A DNA stretch of 64,000 nucleotides from Apodemus sylvaticus (GCF_947179515.1 NC_067492.1:15216916-15280915); one strand, 5' to 3'. Counted from the stretch's first letter, positions 1 to 11,509 are shown. Numbers and translations are program-made. Notes: a model not told the origin generated them from the letters alone.

Positions 1-482
1 CTGGAAGCCACCTCTGAAGGTAGGTGGTAATAAGGTACATCCCAGTCACTGGTTCCTTCCATTCTCCTAATAATAGAAATCACTGATTCAGGCTCTGAGT
101 GGGGCCAGGGCAGGGAGGGGCTGATCTGGAGCAGCTGTGTGGGAAGTGAGGCAGGCAGGAGTCCCCAGCTGTGGGCTTCCATTTGTGGAGAGCAGCTGTG
201 GTGTCCTGATCTTCTGTTCTTACGGTTCTTCATAACTGACCACATTTGTCTCTTTTCAGAACCCTAGGGATTCCCTAGCACCACAGCAATGCTCTACCCC
301 CTAATCTAAAGTGCTTTCCTCCCTGGACCTTCTCAGTTTTCAGCTCTCAGCCAAGACTTTTACTTAGGTCGGTGTCTGAGTTCTCTGCTAACACTCTACA
401 GCATATGTCAAAAGTACAAATTAATGTATTCTTTGAATAGTTTCTTTTTTCTTTCCTTTCCCCCCTTTTATTGGACATATAG

Positions 483-623
483 TTTTTTTCGAGACAGGAT
501 TTCTCTGTATAGCCCTGGCCGTCCTGGAACTCACTCTGTAGACCAGGCTGGCCTCGAACTCAGAAATCCCCCTGCCTCTGCCTCCCAAGTGCTGGGATTA
601 AAGGTGTGGCCACCACCACCCGG
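483..623 (-). mobile_element. B1 SINE
   Basis: The plus strand shows the complement of B1: T-run, GAGACAGGATTTCTCTGTAT, the CTGGCCTCGAACTCAGAAAT core, and GTGCTGGGATTAAAGG, ending ACCACCCGGG. It is close to full length. It abuts an L1 3' end. Confidence 0.93.
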
Positions 624-626
624 GTG

Positions 627-878
627 GATATTTTCTTTATTTACGTTTCAAATGTTATCCCTTTTCCAGGTCTCCCCTCTGGAACCCCCCCATCCCATCC
701 CCCTCCCCCTGCCTGTATGAGGGTATTCCCTCACCCACCCACCCACCCACTCCCGACTTCCCACCCTGGCATTTCCCTACACTAGGGCATCGAAACCCCT
801 CAGGCCAAAGGGCCACTCCTCCCACTTATGTCCAACAAGACCAACTTCTGCCACATATGCAGCTGGAGCCCTGGGTCA
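627..878 (-). mobile_element. LINE-1 3' UTR end, murine type
   Basis: Reverse complement of the L1 tail: TATTTTCTTTATTTACGTTT, CAAATGTTATCC, the C-rich stretch, CCCTACACTAGGGCATCGAA and CATATGCAGCTGGAGCC are all diagnostic of murine L1 3' UTRs. No ORF2 is present, so it is a severely 5'-truncated insertion. Confidence 0.88.
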
Positions 879-981
879 CTTCTCTTTTCTTTCTCCTTCC
901 TTCCTTCCTTTCTTCCTTCCTTCCTTCCTTTCTTCCCTTCCTTTGTTCCTCCTCATCCTCCTTCTTCTCCTCTTCCTTCTT

Positions 982-1044
<63 letters not shown>

Positions 1045-1045
1045 C
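879..1045. repeat. CCTT/TCC/TC polypyrimidine microsatellite
   Basis: An imperfect TTCC array passes into CTTCTT and then a TC array of about 60 bp. It directly abuts the L1 end and accounts for three overlapping low-complexity ORFs (SL- or RE-rich). Confidence 0.95.
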
Positions 1046-1407
1046 CCTACTTTTTTAAAATCTGTCTCCTTTCCCATAACTAGATTCCAAACTATAGATA
1101 TAGAGCCTTTGTGATTGGTTGTTGCTGGATCTTCCTCTTTGGTACAGGTCCAATCTCATCTCATACCCTAACATATTTATTAAGCAGTGGGTAGATGGAT
1201 GCAAAATTATCAGTTAAGGATATTAAAGAAAGAATTAGTGAAGTTAAAATTCTAGTCCACAGCTTGAGGAACTCTAGTCAAAAGTAGGTAGACTGGGCAA
1301 AGAGAGGCATCTTTGAGAATATCTGTTATCTCTGCACCTCTGAGATATGGGGTGGATTTCTAATATTTAGCTTTAAATAAAAGCTCCCTTTTTGGAACAA
1401 AATATTC

Positions 1408-1999
1408 ATGGGAGCAAATATGGAGACAAAGTGTGGAGCAAAGACCAAAGGAAAGGCCATTCAGAGACTGCCCCACCTGGGGATCCATCCCATATACAGT
1501 CACCAAACCCAGACACTAATGGGGATGCCAAGAAATGCTTACTGAAAGAAGCCCGATAAGACTGTCTCCTGAGCGGCCCTGCCAGAGCCTGACAAATACA
1601 GAGGCAGATGCTAGCAGCCAACCTTTGTACAGAGCATGGGGTGCCCAATGGAGAAGTTAGAGAAAGGACTGAAGGAGCTAACGGGGGTTGCAACCCCATA
1701 GGAAGAACAACAATATAAACCAACCAGACTCCCCAGAGCTCTCAGAGACTAAACCACCAACCAAGGAGTGCACATGGAAGGACCCATGGCTCAAGCCATA
1801 TATGTAGCAGAGGATGGCCTTTTGGGGCATCAATGGAAGGAGAAGCCCTGTGACCCAGTGTAGGGGAATTCGAACACTCTTACAGAAGCAGGGGGAGGGG
1901 AGATGAGATAGGAGGTTTGGGGGGAGGGGACAGGGAAAGGATAACATTTGAAATGTAAATTAAGAAAATATGCAATAAAAATAATAAAAAAGAAAAAAG
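1408..1999 (+). mobile_element. LINE-1 3' end, murine type, with A-rich tail
   Basis: Contains AGACTGCCCCACCTGGGGAT, GTCACCAAACCCAGACACTA, CCTGACAAATACAGAGGCAG, GCAACCCCATAGGAAGAACA and the end AACATTTGAAATGTAAAT followed by an AATAAAAATAATAAA tail. This is the L1 3' UTR in sense orientation; the coding part is missing. The minus-strand ORFs over it are not genes. Confidence 0.9.
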
Positions 2000-2145
2000 A
2001 ATTTGTTTTAATTTTAATTATTTTTAAAACAATACTACAACATAATTTCATCATTTCTTTCTCCCTCCAAACCCTCCTATATATACATACCCCCCACTCT
2101 CTTTCAAATTTGTGACTTCTTTTTTAATTGATTGTTGTTACACAG

Positions 2146-2146
<1 letters not shown>

Positions 2147-2190
<44 letters not shown>
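2147..2190. repeat. (CA)n(TA)n microsatellite
   Basis: Pure CA dinucleotides followed by about five TA units. Confidence 0.96.
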
Positions 2191-2290
2191 CCTGAATAAA
2201 TAAAAAGAACCTACTCAGTCTAAAAAACGATAAAGCTCCCTTTTTACATCCTACTGGAGATATTAGGACATCCTTACATTATATATAACT

Positions 2291-2452
2291 CTGTGTGTGT
2301 ATGTCTGTGTGTGTGTCTGTGTATGTCTGTGTGTGTGTCTGTGTATGTCTGTATGTGTGTGTCTGTGTGTGTCTGTGTGTGTATCTGTGTGTGTGTGTCT
2401 GTGTGTGTCTGTGTGTGTATGTCTGTGTGTGTGTGTGTGTTTGTGCGTGAAC
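2291..2452. repeat. TGTG/TGTC/TGTA compound microsatellite
   Basis: Repeated TGTGTGTCTGTGTGT and TATGTCTGTG modules over 160 bp. It yields six overlapping cysteine/valine- or threonine/histidine-rich ORFs, none of which is a gene. Confidence 0.96.
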
Positions 2453-2462
2453 ACATATGTGC

Positions 2463-2850
2463 ATGTAGAAGCTGAAGGCTGACATTGAATATCTTCTTCA
2501 ATCATTCTCCACCTTAAGTTTTAGACAGGCTCCTCCATGTAGTCCTAGATAGACTGGTACTCACTATGTAGACCTGGCTAGCCTTGAACTCACAGAGCCT
2601 GTCTCTGTCTCCCAAGTTCTAAGATTAAAGATATGTGCCACCATGTCTGACTTTATCTTAGTTTTTGAAACTGGGTCTCTCACTAAACCTTGAGGCATAC
2701 TTGGCTAGACTAGCTGGCCATCAAGCCCAGGGATCCCCTGTCTCTGCCTACCTAGTGTTGGGATTACAGTTGTATGGTTCTGTGCCTGACTCTTTTACTT
2801 GGGTCTGGGGATTGAACTCAGGGTCCTCACACTTATATAAAAAACACATT
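2463..2850 (-). mobile_element. RSINE1/B4-type SINE interrupted by B1
   Basis: The minus-orientation features are GGCTGACATTGAATATCTTC and CATTCTCCACCTTA at the left, then, after a B1-like insert, CTGGGTCTCTCACTAAACCT, TGTTGGGATTACAG and GGGGATTGAACTCAGGGTCC. The family name is from memory of consensus features. Confidence 0.7.
2517..2651 (-). mobile_element. diverged B1 SINE nested in RSINE1/B4
   Basis: TAGACAGGCTCCTCCATGTA, CTGGCTAGCCTTGAACTCAC, CCCAAGTTCTAAGATTAAAG and GCCACCATGTCTGAC mark an old B1. It splits the host SINE between CCACCTTA and the TTTTTGAAACTGGGTCTC block. Confidence 0.75.
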
Positions 2851-2859
2851 AATGAAGTA

Positions 2860-4030
2860 GGTATATCCTCATCCAACAGCTCTGAACCTTTTACTAATCT
2901 CCTTTCTAAAAATACTCTACTTTAAAAAAAAAAAACAAAAAACAAATCTAGTCTAAATTTTCTGCTTGAACAATCAGCCTTGTCCCTCTTCATCTTAATT
3001 TGTGATTTGTATAAAAAAAAGTTCCTTTATCATGGTGCTGGCTCAGGGACTAATTACCACTAAGCTTTATAATTCAATGTTAGACTATGAAAAGAGAAAA
3101 ATAACAGCTCCTGACCATCTCCAGCAGCTCTCAGTTAGAAATGCAGAGACCGAGTTCACCTTGGACAGCAGCCAAGTGAAGTACACACATCATCTACAGA
3201 CATGCTATTACTTGGGCTCTCCATGCGATTCCCTTGTAGACACACATGATCATAATCTGTAGCTTCTGGATCACAGGTACACCATAATTAGATTATATAG
3301 TCAGATAACCTTGGACTGTTATGTTTTGTTCCTATTTTCTTGACCTTTGAACCTTTGAACCTATCACTCAGTATGCAGGTAGGTACATCTATCTCCAAAA
3401 TATTTTCTTCCAGGTTCTCCTCTTCTTACAGGTAACTATGGTTCATGCTCAACTCTTTAGAAAGCCACCCTCTCTATGGTGAGAGCATAAATTCACAAGT
3501 CAGAGGGCCTGGTATGAACCCCACTGTGCACCATTCCACGAATGCCATGTCTGCCTGCTTATATTATTAGGTGACAGTTTTCAGTTTGCTCCCAGTTAAG
3601 TGTGCTCACGGACCTGACCATTAGCATCAAATGTGGGCAGGATATGTTTATCTGTCCTAGGACTGACCAAGAAAAACTTTCCATGCATGGCCTATTGCTA
3701 TTTTCCAATCTTCTAGGTAGAACTAAAAGATCAGCAGACTCAGGATGATGATAGAACCAAAATATAAAGAGCCTGGGTACCAGAATCTTCTTACAGATGA
3801 GCATCTACTTTTGAGCTTTTTATGTGAATGAATGAGAATTAAATTTGCATGTGTCAAGACAGTGTGGCGGCAGGAAGCATAACACGAGCACATTAATTTT
3901 GCAAGTTGTAGGACTGGCTTCTTCCTTGGGGATAACAACAGGGAGGGTGAGAGCACTTGATAAGCTAACACATGTGAAGCACATGCTAAGAGCTAGCACT
4001 AAGCCTTCAATATATGTTTACTACCATCAC
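2860..4030. other. unique intronic sequence with a nuclear-receptor-like half-site cluster
   Basis: No recognisable repeat apart from a short A-run near 2924. Positions 3341-3361 contain TGACCT-T-TGAACC followed by TGAACC. ORFs here have no family resemblance and no splice context. Confidence 0.5.
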
Positions 4031-4039
4031 CATCTCTAG

Positions 4040-4225
4040 TCATCTTTATTTTTACCTTATGTATATGAATGTTTTACCCAAATGTATGCATGTAAAGCAC
4101 ATGAATTCAGAGCCTAAGGAAGTCAGAAGCCAGCATCAGACACCCAGGACCTGGAGTTTCATGAGGTGCTAGACACTGTTCTTCTGCAAGAACCACAATG
4201 CTCCCAAGCATGCTCTCTCCAGTTC
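4040..4225 (-). mobile_element. diverged B2/B3-type SINE
   Basis: TTTATTTTTACCTTATGTAT, ATGAATGTTTTACCCAAATG and GAAGTCAGAAGCCAGCATCA follow the reverse complement of the B2-superfamily body. The 5' end (CACTGAGCCATC) is degraded. It lies 90 bp from the exon donor. Confidence 0.65.
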
Positions 4226-4314
4226 CACTATTACCCATCTTTTAAATGAATACTAATGACCTTCAAGAAAAGAGCATTGGGCCCTCCCAGCGCTCTGCAC
4301 AGCCACCCCCTTAC

Positions 4315-4457
4315 CTCTTTACTTCTTGCACATAGTCAGCATTTCTGTCAAACAGGTGGGTCACAGAATCTTTGATGGCTTCATGCTTGAAAGTAGAGGC
4401 TGTTCCAAAGACAGTCACATTGGGGATGGTAGAACACAGCTGAGCCACAGCTTGACC
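4315..4457 (-). CDS. Vat1l: Vat1l coding exon (probably exon 4): cofactor-binding half of Rossmann fold
   Basis: The minus strand encodes GQAVAQLCSTIPNVTVFGTA, then STFKHEAIKDSVTHLFDRNA, then DYVQEVK plus two bases of an Arg codon (47 codons + 2 nt, phase 2), roughly residues 194-241. GQAVAQL finishes the AGGGVGQAV loop and the following helix. VTVFGTAS is the second beta strand, whose end normally contacts the ribose phosphate of NAD(P)H in this superfamily. HLFDRNADYVQEVK matches the family segment before the ISAEGVD strand, which is not in this window. The acceptor is TATCATTTTCAG and the donor AGAG|GTAAGG. The exon is 39.2 kb downstream of its partner in the transcript. Cofactor binding is inferred from fold, not shown here. 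Confidence 0.96.
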
Positions 4458-5048
4458 CTGAAAATGATACACAGTAATCACATTATACTTGAATATCACC
4501 ATTCTGAGAGAAATATTACATAACATGGGTCAAGAATGTGGCACAAAACATGACACTTATAGATACTTATAGACACAGTATATCTTAACTATCTAATAGC
4601 CAGTCTTGCTGGGCAGAAAGTTGAACTTCTCGACTTTGGGATAGTTGACATTTTTTAAAATTAAGCTTGGATTCATATTTTTTCAGTTAAGAGTATAGAA
4701 TATTTATTAGCATCCTTGACTTCTTGCTTCTTGAGGTAATGAATGGCTTCAGGTTAATTGTGACAGCCAACAATGTGTTCAGATATTGCACTATGCCTCC
4801 TGAAGGACAGAAACTTGCTGTCCCTGGCAACAACTTGTGTGTGGGGAAAAGTCAACAGGAGCCAGAGAACCCTAGCTCCAAACTATTATTTAACCATACT
4901 GAGCAAAAACTCAGCAGTAATGTCACCTGCTCCACAGCAGTCTCGGAGAACATTTAGGTTGGTTCTAAGAAGCAGATTCGGAGCAAACACTTCAATATAA
5001 ATGTTTTATTTGTAAGATAATCTTAGATACTAACAGGATTAAGACCCA

Positions 5049-5420
5049 AACAGGGAGTCAGTAAAATAGCACAGCCTGTAAATGCATGGTTTGCAAAACC
5101 AAGGACCTGAGTTTAATCCCCAGAATTTACATTCAGAAAAGGGAAGGGAGCAAAGAAAAGAAAGAAAAGCAATATGCTGGTCACGTGGAGCATGCTTGTA
5201 ATCTTGGTGCTGGGGAGGTAGAGACGGGAGAATTCATAGGGCTTGCTAGACAGCCACCCTAGCCAATTGAACATGTTCCAGACCAATAAGAGACACTTCT
5301 TCAAAAGAAATATGGACAGCAAACAAAAGAATAACATATAAGATTGTTCTCAGGATCTTCCACAAAGAACACATATGTGCACATGAGCCTATACACACAC
5401 ACATAGGTATAAGCATGCAC
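5049..5420 (+). mobile_element. diverged RSINE1/B4-type SINE
   Basis: GGACCTGAGTTTAATCCCCA (tRNA-like left part), GTGGAGCATGCTTGTAATCT and GGTGCTGGGGAGGTAGAGAC (B1-like right part), and a CA-rich tail with ACACACACACATAGG. A purine-rich AAAGAAAAG insert separates the parts. Confidence 0.7.
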
Positions 5421-6118
5421 ACACCCTCCTTACATATAAAAAGAGCCAAAAGAAAACCAGATGATTTAACCCAATGGCTGAGTTCAACCGTATATAGCAC
5501 TGGAGAGAAACAAAATCCCCCACAGAAAGAGTTGACTGTGCATGTGTTATCAAATTAATATCTGCCATGAACACCCAGAGCTCAGTCTCTCTGACACCTC
5601 CATGATCAAGAGCCCACCGAACCAATTTCCATTTAGCATTAATGGAGAACTGCTTCTGTAGGAATAACTCTTGACTTATCTGGTGTGTCCTCATAAGTCA
5701 AGTGTGCTTCATGGTTAGACTGAAAAGCACACAGCAAGCCACAGCCAGCATGTTGTGTGTGGAGCAGAGATGGCTCGCTGGCAGTGTCCCAACGGAGGGG
5801 TTAAATGAGGTATTATACCAGACTGAGGACCTAGGACAAAATGTGATTCTGACTAGATACTCAATCTTAATCACCTATTCCCCTTGGAGACTTATTATAT
5901 CCAGGGCTAAAGACAGCCAGTCAAATAAAAAGGTCAACCTGTGGTTTAAATGGTAAATGGTCTAGGGGGAATTACAAATGCAGTTAAGAGGTGGGTGATT
6001 TGTGTCTTCTCTACCAATATGTTCAACATTTAAGACATTGAACAAAATTATGTGAGCATGTGCATCTCGAAACTTTCCAGTAAAACCCAATTTGCTGGTA
6101 ATTAAGATGCATTTATAT

Positions 6119-6298
6119 GGGCTGGAGAGATGGCTCAGCAGTTAAGAGCACTGACTGCTCTTCCGAAGGTCCTGAGTTCAAATCCCAGCAACCACATGGT
6201 GACTCACAACCATTCGTAATGAGATCTGACTCCCTATTCTGGAGTGTCTGAAGAGAGCTACAGTGTATACAATAAATAAATATTTTTTTATAAAAAAG
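6119..6298 (+). mobile_element. B2 SINE, well preserved
   Basis: GGGCTGGAGAGATGGCTCAG with intact internal Pol III box A/B-like segments, CTGACTGCTCTTCCGAAGGT, AACCACATGGTGACTCACAA, GTGTCTGAAGAGAGCTACAG and an AATAAATAAA tail. AAGATGCA occurs both shortly before the element and just after its tail, a possible decayed target duplication. Confidence 0.93.
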
Positions 6299-6299
6299 A

Positions 6300-8045
6300 T
6301 GCAGATAGACAGAGATATCAAAAAGCTGCCACTGCTCTCCAGCCTCTCATTTGCCATTTGAAGGAGGGAAATTTTCTGCCAGTCATCTGCCATAGCTGTT
6401 TCTGCCTATCATCTTATTTTTATGTCCTCGTGTTGGTGGGTAACTCGAGTTGGCAGGTCAATTGACCGAAGTGTTATCTTACCACCTTTCCCAATTAAAG
6501 GCAAGATGGAGAGATTCATAGAATGTCAGAGTTGGAATATCACCCCATCTCTTCTCCCCCAACACTGTCTTACAGATAAGAGAAAGATCCAGATCTCTCA
6601 GGTTTTCAGAGGCATGGCTGGGACTCAAATGAAAGGCTTCCCAACTCCAGTCAATTCCAGGTTCTGTTATTCTAGACTGTCAACTTATTTTTGACATTTT
6701 AAGCTAAGCAACTTTAACTTGTTGCCTGAAGTAGATATGGTATGAGCCCTGGTAGGTCAACATTTCAGAACATGGACATCAACCTAAGACTCTACACAGG
6801 GCACAGTTCTCTATGCTAAGTATAGTTTTGGTATTTGTTTAATGTTTTGCTCCAGATTTCATAGGACAATGAGGGTTCTGTCTTCTAAATGAGCATAAAT
6901 ATCATCAGCTAGCGAATGGAGTGACTCCATCAGGTTCACTGACCTCATGTCAGCCTTGGTTATACCCTGACAGTGATGGAAAAGGCTACGAGTAACTTTA
7001 ACATTCCTGCAGCCCCTTCTTTCCTCTGTCTTTGGGCAAATGTGACATTTATCCATTCAACTACTTTCCAAACCCCCGTTGTTTAGTCCAACGCTATTGA
7101 TGTCTGTCTCCATCTGATGGATCCCCCAGACAACACATCAAATTCATCTGACACAAAAGACAAGTCATGAGCACCTTGAAAATGGATGGACCTTTAAATC
7201 AGCTTGTGAGGAATGCTACAAGACTGACATGGTACACCCGGGTTGACTCTCATGACAGAAGCTTCTTTTTTTACACTTTGTAACTCGTTCTAAATCAAGG
7301 AGTTGATTCCTCCCATAGATTACGAGGGAGATTTCTGCTCCAGGCTGCCCTCCTTGGCCTTCGAATGACTACCCACTGCCTCTGTCTCTGTACTTGGTCT
7401 TCCCGCTGTGCTGGTTTCATGTGTACAAATTCCCGCCCCCCTCTTTTGAGGATGCTACTACCTTGGGCTAGGAACCATCATAAGAATCACACTTTAGTTT
7501 GCTGGCTACTTCTATACAAATCCTTCTGTAATTTGAATTTAATAAATCTGGCAAAGGTGTGAGTGGTCAAGGCTTATTTCCCAGGTTGCAGTGCAGTTGA
7601 GAGATGCTGTCACCCTGAGGGTGGAGTTTTTGGGGAGTTTTCATGTCATTGTTAGTAATGGCGGCCTTTGAAGGGGATGTTGGGACTCTGGGCTTCTATC
7701 TCTCTTGCTTCATGACTGATGATGGTATGGATGCTTTATTCTACAATGTGCCCCCACCAAGATATTCTAGCTCAAAACAGTCTAAAAATGGCAGAGACAT
7801 AACATTAGAGGACTATGGTTGTACATGAGATCTGTTGTTGACTGAAATCAATATACAAGCATGACTTTATATAATGTAACACTGAGTATTATGCATAAAA
7901 ATAATGTTTATATAACATGTATAACATATGAAACTACACGTTAGAATGCTGTATAATTATATATTGATAATAAATATATTTGTATAGTTAGTGCTATATA
8001 CATAAACACATTTGCATATAATTAATACATAATATAGAATATTTA
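6300..8045. other. unique intronic sequence, AT-rich at the end
   Basis: No repeat recognised in 6300-7850. From 7855 to 8045 the DNA is AT-rich (many TATAAT/ATATTG words). The ORFs of 60-90 codons have no recognisable homology. Confidence 0.5.
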
Positions 8046-8047
8046 GG

Positions 8048-8172
8048 GACTGAAGAGATGGCACAGCACGTAAGTATGTGTTTTGGCTTCCTCTTCTTGC
8101 CTCCTTGGGCACTCTCATGCACATGCATAGACAGACAGACAGACAGACACACACACACACACATACACACTT
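8048..8172 (+). mobile_element. internally deleted B4/B3-type SINE with AGAC/CA tail
   Basis: GGGACTGAAGAGATGGCACA resembles the SINE 5' end, GCACTCTCATGCACATGCAT its 3' end, followed by (AGAC)n(AC)n. The middle is missing. Confidence 0.55.
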
Positions 8173-10100
8173 AAGAGCAATCTTAAAAACTTAAAAAAGA
8201 ATATTTAATAACAGTAGATAATCAGGATTCTTTTAATAATATCTGTATACTGTATAAGTATGGATATGGTATAACATATTATCATGTAAGTAAGAATGGT
8301 TGCAAAGTAGAACTTGAGCCATTTTTAGCCGTTTAGCATCCCATCAGCTCACTGAGATGATTAGAGACTCCACAGGATCTCAATGATTTTCTTAAAAGTA
8401 AATACCGCTCTGTGTTCTGTAGTTAAGCATTTCTCCGCGCAGCTATAGGAAATCTGTCCTCTGCTTTCTCTCGCTCCCCAGGTAATGCAAGATCAGCAGC
8501 TCATTCATTCTGCCTTTCCCCAGCCAGCCTAGGAATCTCAGGGACTCAATAAACATTCGTGGGAAATGGAATGATTTCTCAATAAAAAGGATTTTGCAAT
8601 TTACCTGCAGACCTGCGGCCTTAAATGAGCATCACAATCCACGTCCCTGGCAGCAGCAATAAACGGGGTAATGCACATGACCTGTTTTAATTGACTCCTT
8701 CCCTCTTAGGGACACAAGCGTTCTGTCCCAAGCATCTCTGTCCTCTATGGCTAACAATGCGACAGTAATAGCAGTTGTGCCTCCTTTTGTCCCTTCATGA
8801 GCCAGGCACTAAAGGCTTTGTTAAACCCTTAAACCTCTCTAAAGCAATTTCTGTTTCCTATTTAAGCCTCGAAACGGGCATTCAGACTGTTGGGCCTGTG
8901 AATAAAAAAGCCACATGTCTGGACTCTAAGGTCACCCACTCTGCTGCTAAGTTTTCCATCTGTCCATCGGATCATATAGGCTGATGACCTATACCTTTTA
9001 GCAGTTCAATCTTTTGACAACACATTATGATGATGTTATACAGATGTGTTTGACTGCATTCATAATTATCCTCAGATGCATGCAGCCCGTGGCTCACTGA
9101 TTAGATACACCTAGCTTGGATTCTTGGAGACACTGTAGTCCTTGGCCTCAATTGAAAAGGTTTCACAGGTCTGCTCTAGAGAGCTGGGTCTCTGGGTATA
9201 AGAGTGAACAGGTTTCAAGCTTTATGTCCATCATTCCATTACCACAAAGTTACTGGCACTTCCCACCACGCCCACAAACAGAGACACGCCCCAAACAGGG
9301 ATACGCCCCCAAACAGAGAACTGGAAGTTCAGGGACAATCATGAGGAAATATCTCAGGGCTCTATATGACTCTGAATAACAAACACAAAGGCAATGCAAG
9401 GCAAGATCCTGCTGTAGAACAGCCAGGAGCAGTAAGCAAGTGGTTAGAGGAGCGGTAGCATTAGCCGTTGGCATGGTCCATACTGAGTGCCGAATAAGGA
9501 ACAGCCTTTAGTTGTAGTTTTCAAGATGGGAAGAAGTTGAGTGGAATTCTGAAAAGTGAATATTGAAGCTACAGTCTTACGAGAGCCCAGAGATTCAGGA
9601 TCAGTACCAGAGACTCAACTGCACAAGAGACATGAGTGGGTAGCTCATGAGAGACTCTATAATGCATACGCTATCAACCTTCCCAGTCTTGTTTCTCACC
9701 ATGAAGTTCACTAGAACTCCAGCTTTGATCCTAGGGTAAAAATACCCACTTATTTCCAAGACAGGGTTACCCTGTCTCTCATCACAGGATCTTTGCTTAC
9801 ATAGTCACTATTACCTGGGATCCTCTTCCCTGTCATTTAGTTAGGATGACTGATTCCGCATCACCCTTTATAGTTCGGCACCCCACACCCTTAACTCATC
9901 CAATCCTGCAGATATGCCTGTCATGCCTGTCTGCTGGCCCCTTTGTGAGAGGTCCCCAAATTCCAAAGCTGAGTTACACATGGGTCCTCTCATCTTGGAG
10001 TATATATTTTAAGGGAGGAAAGAGTAGAGTCAAGGTACCATTACAAGTCCAGTGACATTCCTAAGCCTCCAAGGAAAGTCATGGTTTAAGAACCCAATGC
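8173..10100. other. unique intronic sequence; candidate regulatory block near 8400-8720
   Basis: Not repeat-like over nearly 2 kb. The stretch 8400-8720 has balanced composition and dense motif-like words: AATAAACA (8548), CGTGGGAA (8558), GGAATG (8568) and TTTAATTGA near 8686. A three-unit CACGCCC repeat sits at 9267-9320. Function is inferred only from motifs. Confidence 0.4.
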
Positions 10101-10102
10101 TG

Positions 10103-10253
10103 AGCTGGGCGTTGGTGGCGCACACCTTTAATCCCAGCACCCTGGGAGGCAGAGGCAGGCAGATTTCTGAGTTCGAGGCCAGCCTGGTCTACAGAGTGAG
10201 TCCCAGGACAGCCAGGGCTAGACAGAGAAACCCTGTCTTAGATCAAAAAAAGA
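10103..10253 (+). mobile_element. B1 SINE
   Basis: GCTGGGCGTTGGTGGCGCAC, CTTTAATCCCAGCACC, GAGTTCGAGGCCAGCCTGGT, GACAGCCAGGGCTAGACAGA and CCCTGTCTTAGATCAAAAAAAG. Full length. Confidence 0.95.
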
Positions 10254-10255
10254 AT

Positions 10256-11500
10256 AAGAGGTGTTCATTAAGGAGAAATGTATGTGCATTAAGGAGACTA
10301 GATGGAGAATAATGGACACCCCTGGCACTGTGATATGTGTTCTTAATTAATGTGTGATGTTTCTTTGAGACAGCGAAAGCCAAACTAGACCTGAGGGCAC
10401 AAGCCATCCATCTCAGGCACTTGAGAAGTGGGGGCAAGGAGATGGCAAGTTCAAGGCCCGCATGGGATACAGTATGAGTTCAAGGCCAAGCATGCTGGCT
10501 GCCTTGAGTGCAATCCCCCAAGCCTTTGAAAAGCAAAGCAAAAAGTGAAAACAGGAAAGGAAGTTTCTATTGGCGTCATAACCACTTCTGAGTTCGCTTC
10601 AAAAATAGACTTCTGCTTAGCTCCTCTAAAGGTTGTTTTCACTTTTAAACAGCTTATGGAAACCACAGGCCATTAATGTGGTCAGAGAATGGGAAAATAA
10701 ACTTAGCATAATGAACCTGGGCATGCACTGAGAAAATGCGGAGAGGAAATGGAGAGGAAAGATTTATTCCAAAGAATTATAGACTGGTGTTTTCCAATTT
10801 CATCCATGCACAGAGGCACAGACTATATTACAAAGCCTGGCCCTCTGACATATCCTTTAGCCTTTCTTGTATGACAATATGAACTCTAATGTTGGGACTT
10901 CACAACTGACATAGTCCTTTGCCTGCTCAGCAATTCAGTCTGTTCCATTCTGGGAAGAACATGATATTCAAATTCTACCTTGGGGACTGATCTTTGTGAC
11001 TCACCACTAAAAGCAGCAAGGTATATTCTATGAGCTCCCCTACTGTTCTCTAAAGATTTGTCAGTTTTTCTTTTGTTGTGTGGTTGCAAAGCTGTTGACC
11101 GCAACATGACACTAATTGCAACAGGCGGTTGCTAAGAATTTTAATGCCAAGAAGTCCGTGGTCAAGGTAAAGAAGAGGGGAAAAAGTCAAGAATGTGGGA
11201 TGATGCTTTTTTAGCCTCTCAGGAGTTTGGATTATGGTGGAATGCTGTTCTTGGAGTGTATCAGCCATTACCATCTGCATCACAGCAGCTATGCTAAAAC
11301 AGACCTTTGGGATTGAGTTCATGTTCCTTTGTAGAAGGAGGGGGCCTGGAGCATCATTTGATGCTCATTTGCTATTCCAGCCACTCCCTTCCGCACCCCA
11401 TTGCCATGCAAGTCTTACCTGGATGCACAAGGTCTTGTTATGTGGCAGAGAATATAGAAGTTTGGAGGCTAATGGGAGGGAGCGGGGCTCTATTTGCATC
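10256..11500. other. mostly unique intronic sequence
   Basis: 10395-10500 has weak B1-like words (TTCAAGGCCCGCATGG) that may be an old SINE. The rest shows no recognisable element or gene. Confidence 0.4.
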
Positions 11501-11509
11501 TTATCTTGG

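Larger units (their letters stand above)
1..4314 (-). other. Vat1l: Vat1l intron after the last visible exon (partial)
   Basis: This stretch begins with the GT donor at 4314-4313 and runs off the left end of the window. It contains a B1 and an L1 3' end on the minus strand, an L1 3' end on the plus strand, CA/GT arrays and a nested SINE pair, each listed separately. Positions 1-480, 1050-1400 and 2860-4030 look like ordinary unique sequence. No further Vat1l exon is recognisable here on the minus strand. Confidence 0.85.

Noticed and set aside
1..4314. Search for the next Vat1l exon (ISAEGVD-type sequence)
   Set aside because: Not present in any minus-strand frame here, so it lies beyond the left end.
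10395..10500. Additional B1 copy
   Set aside because: Only short B1-like words are present; too diverged to claim as a separate element.
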